A stretch of 64,000 nt of DNA from Siphonodentalium dalli (GCA_032622095.1 CP136066.1:208034978-208098977); one strand, 5' to 3'; counted from the stretch's first letter, positions 44,851 through 56,262 are shown. Notes: a model not told the origin generated them from the sequence alone. A program made the numbers and translations.

Positions 44851-44925
44851 TTAATGGATATTGGTCATCGTGGACCACTGGATCGTGCAGCGCGGCATGT
44901 GGGATTGGAACCAAAATTCGGACTC
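44851..44925 (+). pseudogene. TSP1 exon disrupted by a LINE
   Basis: After CGTTCCAGCAG the frame reads VNGYWSSWTTGSCSAACGIG, a proper TSP1 start in phase 1 with WxxW and two cysteines. At about 44925 the sequence turns into a T run and LINE coding sequence. In the TSP1 frame translation reaches a stop near 44991. The second half of the domain is not found after the LINE. Because neighbouring exons are symmetric (1-1), skipping this one would keep the frame. Confidence 0.8.
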
Positions 44926-44929
44926 TTTT

Positions 44930-46135
44930 TTTTATGAAAATTTCCATGATCTTGTTGAAGAAGATTACAACTTGCTCTGTACTCTGATCCCCAACCAATT
45001 GAGCACATCTGCAGTAAGGAAGATTGGGCTACAAGAAGTTATTAAAGCTATCAAGAACTTATCATCCGGGAAAGTTCCAGATCACCTCGTTCTCACAGCG
45101 GAACATTTATAATTTGGAGGTAATGCAACATGCAGTTTTCTCTGCGACATTCTCAACAACATCCTGATGTCTGGTTCTATGCCGAAACTTATGAAAGATG
45201 GAATTCTTACTCCTATTCAAAATAAAGACAAAGATGCCAAAATTCCTGGGAACTACATAAGTATCACGGTGACATCAGTGATCAGTAAGGTACTCGAGTC
45301 AATCATCTTCGACATAACTGATCCTATCCTCTCATCAACCCAAAATCAATTACAATCAGGTTTTACTGCTGGCGTATCCCCAGCTCACACAGCCCTCATA
45401 GTCTCAGAGGTCATCAATGAAGCCAAAGACATGAACAAACCTGTTGATTTGGCCACTCTGGATGCTGCTAAAGCTTTCGACAAAGTAGATCACAACCACC
45501 TAATGAGAAAACTATACTTTGATGGAGTCGAAGATGGCCACTGGACTCTCATTAAACACATGCAGATTGATTCCTGTAACAGAGTCAAATGGGACAACCT
45601 TCTGGGTGAATCCTTCCAATCAAAACAAGGAATTCGACAAGGTGGAATGTTATCGCCGTCCCTGTATAACAGATACAACAACGACATCCCTGTAACACTC
45701 CAGAAGTATAAAATTGGTGCAAAAATCGGATCAGTATTCTTAGGTGTGCCCACAGTAGCTGATGACATTTATATCCTCTCTCACAATCCCGAAGAACTAC
45801 AAACAGCATTGAATATAATCCAGAATATGACTTCAGCAGACAGAGTCACTGTTAATCCAACCAAAAGCAATATTGTTATCTTCAACTCGACCAAGTCTCA
45901 TCTTCCAAGCTCTCAAACTGAATGGACCATTGGAAATGACAAAATAAAAGCCACATCTTCTACTATCCATCTTGGACTTGAGAGATCCAATATTCCTACC
46001 TCAATGATTGTTGGAGGCGAGCTCTCTACTCAATCATTGGAGCTGGGCTACATGGCAGTAATGGTATCAGTCCAGTCATCTCACTACAGTTATACCGCCT
46101 CTTTGGGAGACCGATTATCTATGGCCTTGAGGTAA
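44930..46135 (+). pseudogene. LINE reverse transcriptase, broken
   Basis: RT motifs in one frame around the stop at 45110: VIKAIKNLSSGKVPDH, then LATLDAAKAFDKVDHN (about 45460), GIRQGGMLSPSLYN (about 45630) and VADDIYILSHNPEEL (about 45754), where F/YADD is expected. The frame ends at 46135 just where YGLEV should continue, so a single-base shift moves homology to 46135-46440 (VMNMNCSEVRRM). The copy is inactive. It differs strongly from the LINEs at 14-19 kb and represents a separate lineage. Confidence 0.88.
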
Positions 46136-47041
46136 TGAATATGAATTGTTCTGAAGTAAGACGTATGACTAGCTATGAAGTGAACCTCTTGAATCAGATA
46201 CAAAACCTCCCACAAGATGTTCTACAAGCTACATACTGCTTGGACAGCTACCGATCACAGCTAAAATTGAAAATAATGCTCTCACTTTATTTCACCGGGC
46301 TATCTCAAGAATTGGTTCTCCAGAATACCATCAGTCTGGCAAGGAGGCAGATAATCACGAAAGACCTGGATAGCAACAGCTGGTTCTCTCAAATCAGAAA
46401 ACTCTTAAATAAGTACTCACTTCCTACCTACAGCCTTTGATTTATTAGAATGTCCACCAAGCAAGAACCAATGGAAAAAACAGTTACTGGAGGCAGTTGA
46501 TAGCTATCATCAATCACCCTGGACACAAGAAATACAAAAATTGACATAATTGAAGTACCTCAACATCCAAGACAACCCAACAATGAATCCTCACCAACTA
46601 TGGTCTTCAGTTCCGAAATCAACATTTGAAGTTGCTAGAGCTACAGTCAAAGCTAAATTACTGACAGGGAGTTACACCCTTCAAGCCAACAGGCATAGAT
46701 TCAACCAGTTCAATGTGGCTCCTACCTGTCTCCTATGCAATAAATCACCTGAAACAAGGCAGAATTTTCTCCTGGAATGAGATGAATTATCCACTGCCAG
46801 ACAGAAACATCTAGATGAATTGAAGGAAGTGCTAGAAGATAACTTCAATAGACTGCAGGCAGAACAAATCATGACTGATAACAATTTATTGACCCAATGT
46901 CTGTTGGATTGCTCTCACCCACTGATCAGCTCCATTACACAGGAAATTAGCAAAGTTACTGAACCGATTGAGAGTAGCAGTAGGGCTATGATCTATGAAT
47001 TACACCACATTAGGAAAAGCAAAATCCAGATGCAACAATAG
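46135..47041 (+). pseudogene. LINE ORF2 C-terminal region, broken
   Basis: Segments 46135-46440 and 46550-47041 carry the rest of ORF2. The zinc tail reads CLLCNKSPETRQNFLLE followed by TGA. Compared with C-x2-C-...-H-x4-C, the histidine has become Asn and the last cysteine codon a stop (46778-46780). Downstream frame SSITQEISKVTEPIES to 47041 completes the ORF. Confidence 0.8.
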
Positions 47042-47160
47042 ACAATTGCCTTTGCCATCACAGTTTCAATCTGATCTAATCATTGCCAAAGACTTGTTAA
47101 ATTCTTATATAATAGTAGTATCTTCATACTAACTCTCCACTAACTCATCAGACTTGTGAT

Positions 47161-47800
47161 TTATTGTGCTTATATAATGTGATTATTCAAGGATACAATC
47201 AGAGGATAAACTCAACCATTTACAGACATTACCTGTCAACAGGGTGCTCCGATATAACGGAGGAATATTCTGACAACAACAACAAAAACAGACGCCCAGA
47301 TCCCTCCTCCCACTTGGTCCCCGCACTGACCACTGAAGTCACACCAGCGGTCCCTCGGCATCCCGACATACAGACTGCCGCTTCCGGCCGTAGTCGCGTG
47401 CAGGAGACGGATATTCCACCACCAGCTCCTGCGCGGTTTGAAATATAAAAATGTCATGTATGTGCCCATCACTGGAACTCATATGCGTCATATTCACTGG
47501 ACGGCCATATTTACACCACATGTACCCGTCCTACTGTCAGCATGTACCCGATTTCGACTCAAGTCGCTATCGGCAGTGTATGGGTAATTCGACTGTAGTC
47601 GCGATCGGCAGTGAAAGAGATATACATAGATAAACTGGCAAATAGCATAAGGCAGCCTTTAGGCAGGGACAAATTTAATTGGTATAATTTCAAATATGTA
47701 TAAGAAGTCGAAATTCGTAGAAGCTTGATAGTAACGGGAATTCCCTTAATCACTACGTCATTGTCACGTTTTAAATCATGTGACCGCACTGACCGCTGGT
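47161..47800. other. possible 3' exon and unassigned sequence
   Basis: A frame at 47193-47448 after ATTATTCAAG would enter in phase 1 and read GYNQRINSTIYRHY, then a Pro-rich tail (ALTTEVTPAVPRHPDIQ), then stop. GC content rises here. It could be a terminal exon used after the damaged TSP1 exon, or chance. No transmembrane segment is present. Confidence 0.25.
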
Positions 47801-47957
47801 CATGTGACTTCAATCATGTGACTTCGTCTGCAACATAAGATCTTCGGCTTCTTCGGAATTGTTTTTTGTTCGTTATAAAAACAAAATTCACGTGACTTCA
47901 ATCATGTGGCTTCGTCTGCAACATAAGATAAGATAATGTTCGTTATAAAAACAAAAT
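47801..47957. repeat. tandem duplication, about 88-bp period
   Basis: GTGACTTCAATCATGTGRCT plus TCGTCTGCAACATAAGAT, and later CGTTATAAAAACAAAATT, occur twice. Confidence 0.85.
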
Positions 47958-49460
47958 TAGCGATCAAACACAAGATTATTTGGGCAAATTGGACATGTTA
48001 ATTATATAATATAGATATATTGAAAGAAAATACTAACAAATTTTCAGAATAATATTCCTTTAATGCATGGAGGGGGTGTCAAGACAATTCTACTTGCCTG
48101 TTGTGTCCGCTATGTAACTTCATAGTTACATTGCATGTAATTATCTCACCGAATAGAGTTGTCAATGCACTTGTCCCTGGATGACCAGAAACGCACCATT
48201 ACACTCTGGTTCAAGTAGATCGTCAATGTATGTGCACATCCGGTTTCAAATCGGGGGTTTAAAGAGCCCCTGTCCGACGTGACACCATAAAACCGTAATT
48301 TGAACGTGGTCTATCCCTGGGGCCAATAATATAGATTCCTAATTTTGTAATTTCATGATCTTTTAAAGTGAGACTTGTGCTCTATATAGTACTCAACTAA
48401 ATGTATTATTTAAATTTACTTCCATTGATTATTGGAATTTAACACTAGTCTACAACACACATCGACGCGAAATGACTGATATGATATATTCTCGGCGAGC
48501 CATCTTTAATTTAGATTCATTTCAGCGATAAACTGCTTGCTTTTGGGGCGATTGGATTACTCTACACTCCATCTTCTTTGTTATTTTATAATACCTAAGG
48601 GGGGGACTGTTTAAGCTAGTATATATATGTAAATAAAACAGATTAGGATCTGTCTGACTATTCGCGATTTTTCTCCAAAACTCCTGTGTCCTGTAGTACA
48701 TAAGATAGTATATGTATAGTTTGATATGTTCCTGAATCTAGGAGAAACTTCCATTCCCCAGTGATTGTAACGGCTAAGGATAAGTATATATAAGTAAGTA
48801 CACTACGTGGGAGATATAAATGATATATTATAAGAACAAACAAGCATAATTAACAAGATCTCATTCTTAATTGGTTATGACTGGTAGTAACCATTGTATA
48901 GTCGATGGATAGGTAAATCGGTATATATCATCCTATAGTAAACAATAGTATGATACACGTCATAGACAATGGTATCATGATATCTCAGACCTCATTTGGC
49001 CGCATGATACCCCAACTCTTGGAATAACTACTCGTTTCTAAGAGATTCATATTCACTCCCGCTTAGGCCATTAAGACGACATATTCTGTTCATCTACCTA
49101 TTGTACTTAAAGTATAAAACCTCTGGACTCTTCATTGTTGCCGTACACGACCATCTTCACACTTACCACTGGCCTGGACCGATTTCAACCAAATTTATTG
49201 TGGTGACACTGGGTACCCTGGCGGTTGTTAAAACTGTGATAGCTTTTTAAAACTTTGATTTAAAAAAAATCATTTGTGATGGGGTCGCAGGCCCCTCCGA
49301 CGATGAATAAAGGCTCCCCGACGGGGTCTGTTTCAGCTAGTAGATATATATTGGGATGGGGTTCAGAAACAGAGATATTAAGTTACCTTCGATAAATACA
49401 TGGTATACACAGAGACAGGGGCTATTCTCACCAAATTATTCAATAATTGGAAATTTCACG
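47958..49460. other. no gene seen; one retroelement-like tail
   Basis: Mostly AT-rich without recognised features. At 49175-49345 the block ACCGATTTCAACCAAATTTA with GGGTACCCTGGCGGTTGTTA and CCCCGACGGGGTCTGTTTC resembles a short retroelement end, related in inverted orientation to 20197-20240. Confidence 0.45.
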
Positions 49461-50397
49461 CGGGGGGGGGGGGGGGGGGGGGGTGTCGACAAGGTGTTGG
49501 GGTGTGTCACCCTCATCTTATTTCAAAGTTGGTGGTTTTCTCACTTATGATCTAATTATGGAGTTAATTGGCAATCAGCTAAGATGTTTCCAACCATATA
49601 GGGTGTGTGCAATTGGACATCTTGAGTAACCATTAGAGAATTCCAAACCGATGGGGATCAAATAGAATTTCACAGACATATTGACTGGTTCAAGCCGAGG
49701 GGTCGAATGTTCACTTGGGAATTCTTAGTTGGTGAGCCCCTCCCCCGGAGACCATACATCTACGTTCCCGATTCCATGAAAGAATAACAGCACTGAATTT
49801 GAAATTTCAGACTGGAGAATAGGTTGGAATTATTCCAATAATTTAATTTTACAGCCAATATTAATCGTAAATTATATTTTATACCACCATTATGATGTTG
49901 TCATACATTCAGTCTAATTTTAGACGGATATAACCTTATGTCGGGTGAAAATAAATTTAACTAGAGATTAGAAATCGGCTGTTTTAAGGGAGGGGCACAG
50001 TTGGATAATCGAAGTTGGACATACCCAACAATTAACACCCACCCCCTTGGAACAGGATAATAAATAATATGCGTTCTCGCCCAATGTGACAGAAAGTAAC
50101 ATCAAACCAAATACTTCGTCCGAAGAATATGTCGTCTTATATGTATCAGTCACATGACAAACGAGACTGAGACTAGACTCAGTTTGATAACAAATACAGA
50201 TACCATAGAAGTGGTTGGGGCATGTCATACGTTGATTGATCGCGTCAAAAAGTTAAACATTTTCCTATCCCGACGACTGGATAACGGATATATATATTTT
50301 CGGTAACAGAAACAATTCAGACCACGATTTTAACGCCTTTGACGAGTGATTTCAGTTTATTATTTGTTTTACGTATATGGAATTCGATACTTAAAGT
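49461..50397. other. 22-base poly-G run and unassigned sequence
   Basis: G run at 49462-49483 followed by TGTCGAC, the longest G tract here. The remainder has no gene; short frames across the tract are glycine artefacts. Confidence 0.5.
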
Positions 50398-50545
50398 GGA
50401 AATATATGGCTTGATTGCCATTCATCGGAAAGCTCTCACTGAGAGCGTTCCGGTGAATGGCAACAAGTCATATTTCCGACTAAATCCTGAAAAATTACCC
50501 ATAATTGGGTTTTAAGGAGTCGATTATTTAGAGGATTACTGTAGT
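50398..50545. repeat. hairpin repeat (family also at 5728)
   Basis: Arms 50398-50437 and 50441-50477 (GGCTTGATTGCCATTCATCG and complement) form a hairpin; the following 65 bp complete the match to 5728-5833. Confidence 0.7.
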
Positions 50546-50551
50546 TTTGTG

Positions 50552-50952
50552 TTAACCCTTTACCCAACAAACCGGCCAAAACCGGCCAAATAAAGCTTCA
50601 ACAGCCTAAAATATCTTCGGTCTGTCTCAATAGAACCATACAAATATGGATATTATTGGAACCGGCTCCTTGACCACATTGTGATAGTTACAGTTATGCC
50701 CTGTGCCAATGCATTCTCTTATATATGCGAGTCGACCATAGGTCGCCTCGCATATATAAGAGAATGCATTGGCCTAAAAAAAAATCTTTTTTTAACACTT
50801 TTTACCATTTTTTCTTACACTCTTTAACAATTTTATAAATTTTAATGTGTTAAGCCAATGCATTCTCTTATATATGCGAGGCGACCTATGGTCGACTCGC
50901 ATATATAAGAGAATGCATTGGCACAGGGCCCTTCTGTTGGGTAAAGGGTTAA
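50552..50952. mobile_element. piggyBac-type TTAA MITE, second copy
   Basis: Ends TTAACCCTTTACCCAACA / TGTTGGGTAAAGGGTTAA as at 2331-2751. The palindromes here (about 50705-50773 and 50852-50922) are perfect, with TATATATGCGAG arms. It is better conserved than the first copy. Confidence 0.8.
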
Positions 50953-51265
50953 ATCAGACAGGGCATCATCTTTAACCCCTTCCCTCAGGAAATGTGAAGA
51001 TATTAACTTCAACAAGTCGTTTGTTGAACTTATTATTTGAAAATTTCCCTCCAATAAATAAAGTCAAAAAAGTTATATTGGACTCGAATCGAGTCCAATA
51101 TGACTTTTTTAACGGGATTCCGCGACGTTACGAAGAAACTCTATTGCCAAAATGAATCGTGAAATTGTGATGCGCACGCAATTGGACTTTCGGGAGTCCA
51201 ATATGACTTTTTCCCGGATTATCATGTGACGGCTTCTGTCCAATCAGATAAAGTGTTAGTTAAGG
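50953..51265. repeat. short palindromic repeats of the GAGTCCAATATGACTTT type
   Basis: A hairpin at about 51066-51102 (TATTGGACTCGAATCGAGTC...) is followed by GGGAGTCCAATATGACTTTT at 51193. A related block is at 52795-52862. Confidence 0.6.
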
Positions 51266-51453
51266 GATGGATAATAATAATAAGTTATTATACAATGTTG
51301 TGTACAGTATGTGTTTTTTCTTGTATGAGTCCATGTTGTGGTGAAAAGTCATATTAGACGAGACACTCAGTGTCTTTTCACCACAACCTGAGCGAATACA
51401 AGAAAAACACATACTGTACACAACATTGTATAATGACATTTTTATTATCCATC
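51266..51453. repeat. long hairpin, about 188 bp
   Basis: Left arm with ACAATGTTGTGTACAGTATG and right arm CATACTGTACACAACATTGT; arms of about 80 bp around a central AGACACTCAGTGTCT palindrome. Few mismatches. Confidence 0.85.
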
Positions 51454-51608
51454 TGTATGTTTATCCAAATTTTGTGAATAAAACTTGGTATTTGTCGGCA
51501 CATGATTCTCTATAAAAGCCTGTATATTTGATCATCAGAAAGCATGATTTGGAACAGTAAACACGGAAGTGAAAAAAAAACATACTCAACGTCTGCTAAA
51601 TCCAACAG

Positions 51609-52707
51609 CAGGGACGAGGCTAGAGGGTCTCCGTTGGGGGTGTCCACCTTGGAAAATTCCAACTGCACCCCCCCCCCTGAATCAGACCAAATATACAAGT
51701 TTTGCATAATTCCATTTGCACCCCCATTGCACCCCAGTGATCAGATCTAATAGCCTATATATTCATAAACCATGTTTCTATATAGCCGATATGAGAACAT
51801 TCAGATATTTGTACATGAAAATTGCAGAAATCCTTACATCTAATGTTCTAACTCCAGACCAATGCACGAGGCTACGGACAAGAGACCAGGACACACCGGG
51901 CCGACCGTGGTTGTTTGTCCCGGTGCGAGAAAATTATGAAAAACAAACAAGAAAATCTCAAAATCCTAGCATCTAGACTGGCCCCAAACTTTCCTAGTGT
52001 TGGAAATTTCAAACCTCATACTCACCCTTAGGTTGGAAAAGTTCTCCAACTGATGACCATTTCAGTACACAATTTTAACCAAATGTAGTAAAATATTGTT
52101 TTCTTAAACTAATTAGCAGTTTTTTATTGGCCATGGGGGAGGGGGGACCATGACACATCGAGCGACCATGGTTCGGCCCGGTGTGCGAAATTTTTTTAAT
52201 CTGAACAAGAAAATCGCAAAATCCTAGCATCTAGACTAGCCTCAAGCCTTCCTAGAAATTTCAAACCTGACACCCTCACTTAGGTTGGAAAATGTCCAAC
52301 TGATGACAATGACAATGTTGACCAAATGTTGGGCAATATTATTTTCTTAAATTATCTAGCAGTTTTTGACTGGCCATGGGGGAGGGACCAGGACACAAGC
52401 TTTCCAAGTGTTGGAATTTTCCAACCTGACACCCCCCCTAAGGTTGGAAAATTTCCAGCTGATGGCCATTTCAGTCCAAAATTTGACCAAAAGTAGGAAC
52501 ATATGCAAATATTGGTCAAAAACAATAAATTTACCTCAATAAATTGCTTGAAAATCAAACTACAAGTACATTTTCAACCTATTATTGGTTGAAATTTCCA
52601 AATAATGTTGAGTCAGGTATGCAATTTCCAACTGTTAAACTTTTTTATCCAAAGTTGGTGGGTGAGACACCCCCCCCCCCCCAAACCCCCATGTCGCCAC
52701 GTCCCTG
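51609..52707. mobile_element. hAT-like non-autonomous element with internal 250-bp tandem repeats
   Basis: Left end CAGGGACGAGGCTAGAGG, right end GTCGCCACGTCCCTG (inverted CAGGGACGTGGC). Flanking octamers TCCAACAG and TTCAACCG agree at 6 of 8 places, compatible with a worn 8-bp target duplication. Inside, a unit with AATCCTAGCATCTAGACTRG, GGTTGGAAAA and GGCCATGGGGGAGGG repeats with a period near 250 bp (starts about 51890, 52150, 52385). Poly-C tracts lie near both ends (51668, 52670). Related copy 62077-62804. Confidence 0.65.
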
Positions 52708-53701
52708 TTCAACCGAGTATTGGGCGCGCATCACAATATCACCGATTAATTTGGCAATATAGAGTTAATTCGTGACGTCACGGAGTCCTGATAAAAAAGT
52801 CAGATTGGACTCGATTGAGTCCAATATGACTTTCGGGAGTCCAATATGAATTTTCCCGGAGTATCATGGTCCAAATTCACGTGCGACCGTGTCCTTTACC
52901 TTGACCTTGACATCGCTCATATACGCTCATATATATAGGCATATTTCTGGACCTCGACTGATCCGACTAAATTTTGTTATGTATGCCTACTTACATCCCG
53001 GGAACAATATGGGCGGGTCATATTTCACGTGCGACCGTGTCCTTGACCTTGACCTCGCTCATATACGCTCAAAATAGGCATGTTTCTGGACCGATCGAAC
53101 AACAGTTTGTCCAGACGCTGTATATTCTGCCCAGATGGAGGCGATCACAAAGTAATCCCTAAATAGCCCGGACAAAGTCGGGCACATCAGCTAGTATATT
53201 ATATATATACTAATTCCATATACTAATTTAACTTATTGTATAGTCACTAGTCAGTGATTGACTTGATTTTAAGTCCCGTATTAACATATTTGTTTACACG
53301 ATCATGTGTGTATACCACCCGTTGTCCAATCCACTATCAATTTGATTAAGTCTTGTGCACAGTAATTCGTAATTTAATTTATGGCTCCAGCCATAAATTA
53401 AATTTATATCAAATTATTAGCTTTGATTTTAAGATAACCTATTAACCTGAACGTTTACATAATAGATCTTCGACTCAAATTACTTATTGTTCTATATATT
53501 ATCGATATAAGATCGTTGTTATTACCGGGAATTTATTTAAAATGGCGCCCAGTACCCCTTTAAAGTGGAGACGAAGAATCAGGCCACTGGGTCTTTTTTG
53601 AGTTCTGGAGATTAGTTGTCTCTATAAACTCATGATTTGAAGCGTTTATTTATGAACTCAACTGTTGTTGTAAGCATTATATGTTATATATGTATTTCCA
53701 G
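52708..53701. other. retroelement fragment and unassigned sequence
   Basis: 52795-52862 repeats the GAGTCCAATATGACTTT block. 52866-53195 is a minus-strand copy of the CCCGACTTCGTCCGGG retroelement fragment (see 10169), with its CACGTGCGACCGTGTCCTT part present twice. 53196-53701 shows no feature apart from possible intron sequence. Confidence 0.5.
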
Positions 53702-53787
53702 TTTGGAACATACGAGTGAAGACACAATTTACAGAAAGAATCCCTTCAAATGTCAGAATCCTGGAGTTAGACTTGAATGGAACTGCG
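53702..53787 (+). CDS. candidate exon, phase 1 to 0
   Basis: After ATGTATTTCCAG, an 86-bp open stretch reads (V)WNIRVKTQFTERIPSNVR and continues ILELDLNGTA to a donor GTTAGT. Entry in phase 1 fits directly on a TSP1 exon, with the usual Val at the join. I know no domain for it. Composition looks like an extracellular beta-rich segment. It is supported by phase agreement with the neighbouring candidates at 54304 and 59914. Confidence 0.45.
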
Positions 53788-54303
53788 GTTAGTACATATA
53801 TCACTGGGGTTAAAAGATTCCTGCAGTTTTGGATCTATCCGACTCTAACAGGGGGGGGGGGGGTGTCTGCTGATATTTTCCAAACAAAAGGCAGTAGTGG
53901 GTGGGTACGACGAGTAAAACACATTTTTTCTTATATGAAATTTACTCAAAATATTTAATTTAAAAAATAAAATAAAAAAAACAAATGTTTGTTAATTTGA
54001 GCAAGGAAAAGGCTCAAAAAACTTCCAAAATGGTTGCTGCTATGTATTATACCAGAAAAAATCGAAAGAAAATAAATATTAATTGGTAGAAGCATTTACG
54101 GACATGTGTCTTCGATTTATATTTATTATGTTATACACAGAAAGCTATAGAACATGTGTTAAAGAGATACACTACCACGACAGTAGCCGCGTACGTGGTA
54201 CTATATTGTATGAAATTGAACACTTTTGTTTTATGAGTATATAGCAATCAACCCAAATTACCATTAGACGACGCCGTGATTAGCTTTCCTTTTTGTTTGT
54301 CAG

Positions 54304-54381
54304 ATACCCATGCCCCCACCAGGAACACCCTGTGCCGGTATCAGAAGAGGACTGAGCATAGTTTCAGTGGACAGAAATACA
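54304..54381 (+). CDS. candidate exon, phase 0
   Basis: A pyrimidine-rich acceptor (TTCCTTTTTGTTTGTCAG) precedes 78 bp reading IPMPPPGTPCAGIRRGLSIV and SVDRNT, followed by a strong donor GTGAGT. Phase 0 on both sides, matching the end of 53702-53787. No domain recognised; one cysteine. This has the best splice signals of the three downstream exons. Confidence 0.5.
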
Positions 54382-54426
54382 GTGAGTTCTAGCTTAAATT
54401 CGGCATCTCCAGTTGGAACCAAAGGT

Positions 54427-54833
54427 TTAAGGAGGAGGTCAAGTGACCAATTTTGAATGGGCATTTCCATGCAAATCTCCACAACAACAGTTACAGAGTT
54501 ACTAATATTTCTGGGCGTGACTGTGCAGTATTGAAAACAATTCCTATTTATCTGGCAAGTCGGCTTGGAATTTATTCAATTAGAAAGTTGGTGTATTTTT
54601 TTTTTTATTTATATTGATTTTTTTAAACTAGGCCAAGTGTTGTAGTTCAAGTGAAAAATTCTCAAAAATTAATTTAAAGCAAAAATTGGCAATTTACCAA
54701 GCGCAGCCGCCAGTTAAATGCTATGTCTGGTTGGTGATATGGCTGCCCAAACAACTACTTCATAAATAACTTTTGCTGCAGATATTTTCATGGAAATCCC
54801 CATTCAAAATTGGTCACTTGACCTCCCCCTTAA
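54427..54833. mobile_element. TTAA-flanked MITE in the following intron
   Basis: Left end TTAAGGAGGAGGTCAAGTGA continuing CCAATTTTGAATGGG, right end its inverted complement ending CCTCCCCCTTAA. Starts 45 bp after the donor of 54304-54381. No coding capacity. Confidence 0.8.
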
Positions 54834-55218
54834 TAGTTTGGCACTCATGTTGGTAGCGCGCACGAGCTAGCTACACTCATTACTTGGAACAGACTATATC
54901 ACTATTGGATACAAACTATATTACATCTAGTATTTGGAGTGAAGAGAGTATAGTTAGCACCAGGTTTGAAAAGTAATCATGCATAGTTTAGTTTCAGTGG
55001 AGTTAGATTTTGTTACGCCCTCGGGTGCATATTGCCTCACTATTCTGGCGAGATGATAGGAGCTATGGGGGATATCTCACAGAACACATATCGGGTTTCA
55101 CGTGCACGATGCAAGTTGTTTTTAGGAAATTGTAGTAGAATCAAGAGTAATGTCCTATTCCCACAATAGAACACAACAGGTGACATCCAATGTTTTTTTT
55201 GGATATTTTCCAAGATTA
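54834..55218. other. intron, nothing recognised
   Basis: No repeat or coding signal was noticed here. Confidence 0.4.
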
Positions 55219-55695
55219 TTAAAGGTACTCAACCCGATAAAACTCCTCTCAATTACTATTTCAATGGCTTCGGGGGTCAAAAATATTTGATTCGAGTCGA
55301 GGAAGTCACCCATCAAAGCTCAGATTTGTTAGATATCGATTTTAGAAATCTATTATTTTTCATTATCGGGAATACTATCTGGCCCAGAACTCAGTCAAAA
55401 TTGCGTTAAAATTACCACTTGATTTTAGAGTTATTCATCCTTGTCTGTTTGAATAGATTTGGAGTACACATCCAGAGCAGATTACGGCAGTTATTGGTAC
55501 TCATCTCGAGAACATAACAAATTTGAAAAATCAATATCTAATAACTCTGAGCTTTGTTTGATGGGTTCCTCGACTCGAATCAAATATTTTTTACCCCCAA
55601 AGCCAAAGAAATAGTAATATAGGACCCTCTGATCGGATTGTTGTTGTTGGAATCTGTTGAGATGGGGACCCTCTTTACGGGTTGAGTACCTTTAA
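55219..55695. mobile_element. TTAA foldback element, second full copy
   Basis: Starts TTAAAGGTACTCAACCCGAT, ends GGGTTGAGTACCTTTAA. Arms as in 21738-22204 but more diverged, with a 50-bp insertion (TTGTTGTTGG... to ...CTCTTTACG) near the right end. Confidence 0.8.
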
Positions 55696-56189
55696 TAAAC
55701 CGAAACACCATTTGCAGAAGCTGTAATTACGGTAATTATACAACAACTGTTTTACACAAAATATTACGACAAATCAAAATAACGGAACGACCGAAAACAG
55801 GTAACGGAAACAACTTCGATAAGAAAGTATTAATCAACGATGTCTGACGTTACATATCTTCTACTAGATACATATTACTCCACCACCTTCAATTTACTGA
55901 AGCTTATGCGGAGGTCCAGGTAGCTACCACGGTCGAGTAACTTTATATCCCTGTGGTGACTCCAGTAGCATTCTTTAACAAGTGTGCCACGTGACGCACA
56001 TACTGATCGAGGCGTGTACACTGGTCAGCCATTAATGTCCGTGTCCGATCGGACAGCGTACTGCACCCACAACAACATACATGGACACATGTTGTAATGG
56101 GGGGAAATCAGCATTTGCTTTCGGATCTTTATTCAATGATCTCGAATAAGACTTTTCAGCCTGACAAACTGATTTGTGTCAGAATACCC
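55696..56189. other. no gene seen
   Basis: Unassigned sequence with no recognised repeat. Confidence 0.4.
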
Positions 56190-56262
56190 TGACCAGGGTT
56201 TGGTCCCCGGTGGCTAGCACGAGAGACCAGTGCCCTACCTCTCGGCTACCGACTGTTTGTGA
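56190..56262 (-). ncRNA. tRNA-like sequence, probable SINE head
   Basis: On the minus strand TAGCCGAGAGG (56248-56238) matches the tRNA/SINE A box, and GGACCAAACCC (56206-56196) is a worn B box about 32 bp later. The spacing fits a polymerase III promoter. A complete cloverleaf cannot be drawn, so this is a tRNA-derived SINE or tRNA pseudogene and not an active tRNA. Confidence 0.4.

Larger units (their letters stand above)
44926..47160 (+). mobile_element. 5'-truncated LINE inserted in the TSP1 exon
   Basis: Begins abruptly in ORF2 N-terminal of the RT (ENFHDLVEEDYNLL), continues through the RT and the zinc tail, and ends in a non-coding 3' region by about 47160. No clear target duplication is visible. 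Frame lesions include TAA at 45110-45112, a shift near 46130, and TGA at 46778-46780. Confidence 0.85.

Noticed and set aside
47193-47448. Pro-rich frame after the LINE as the true last exon of the TSP1 gene
   Set aside because: Phase fits, but the acceptor is weak and no known tail motif or transmembrane segment is present. Kept only as a remark.
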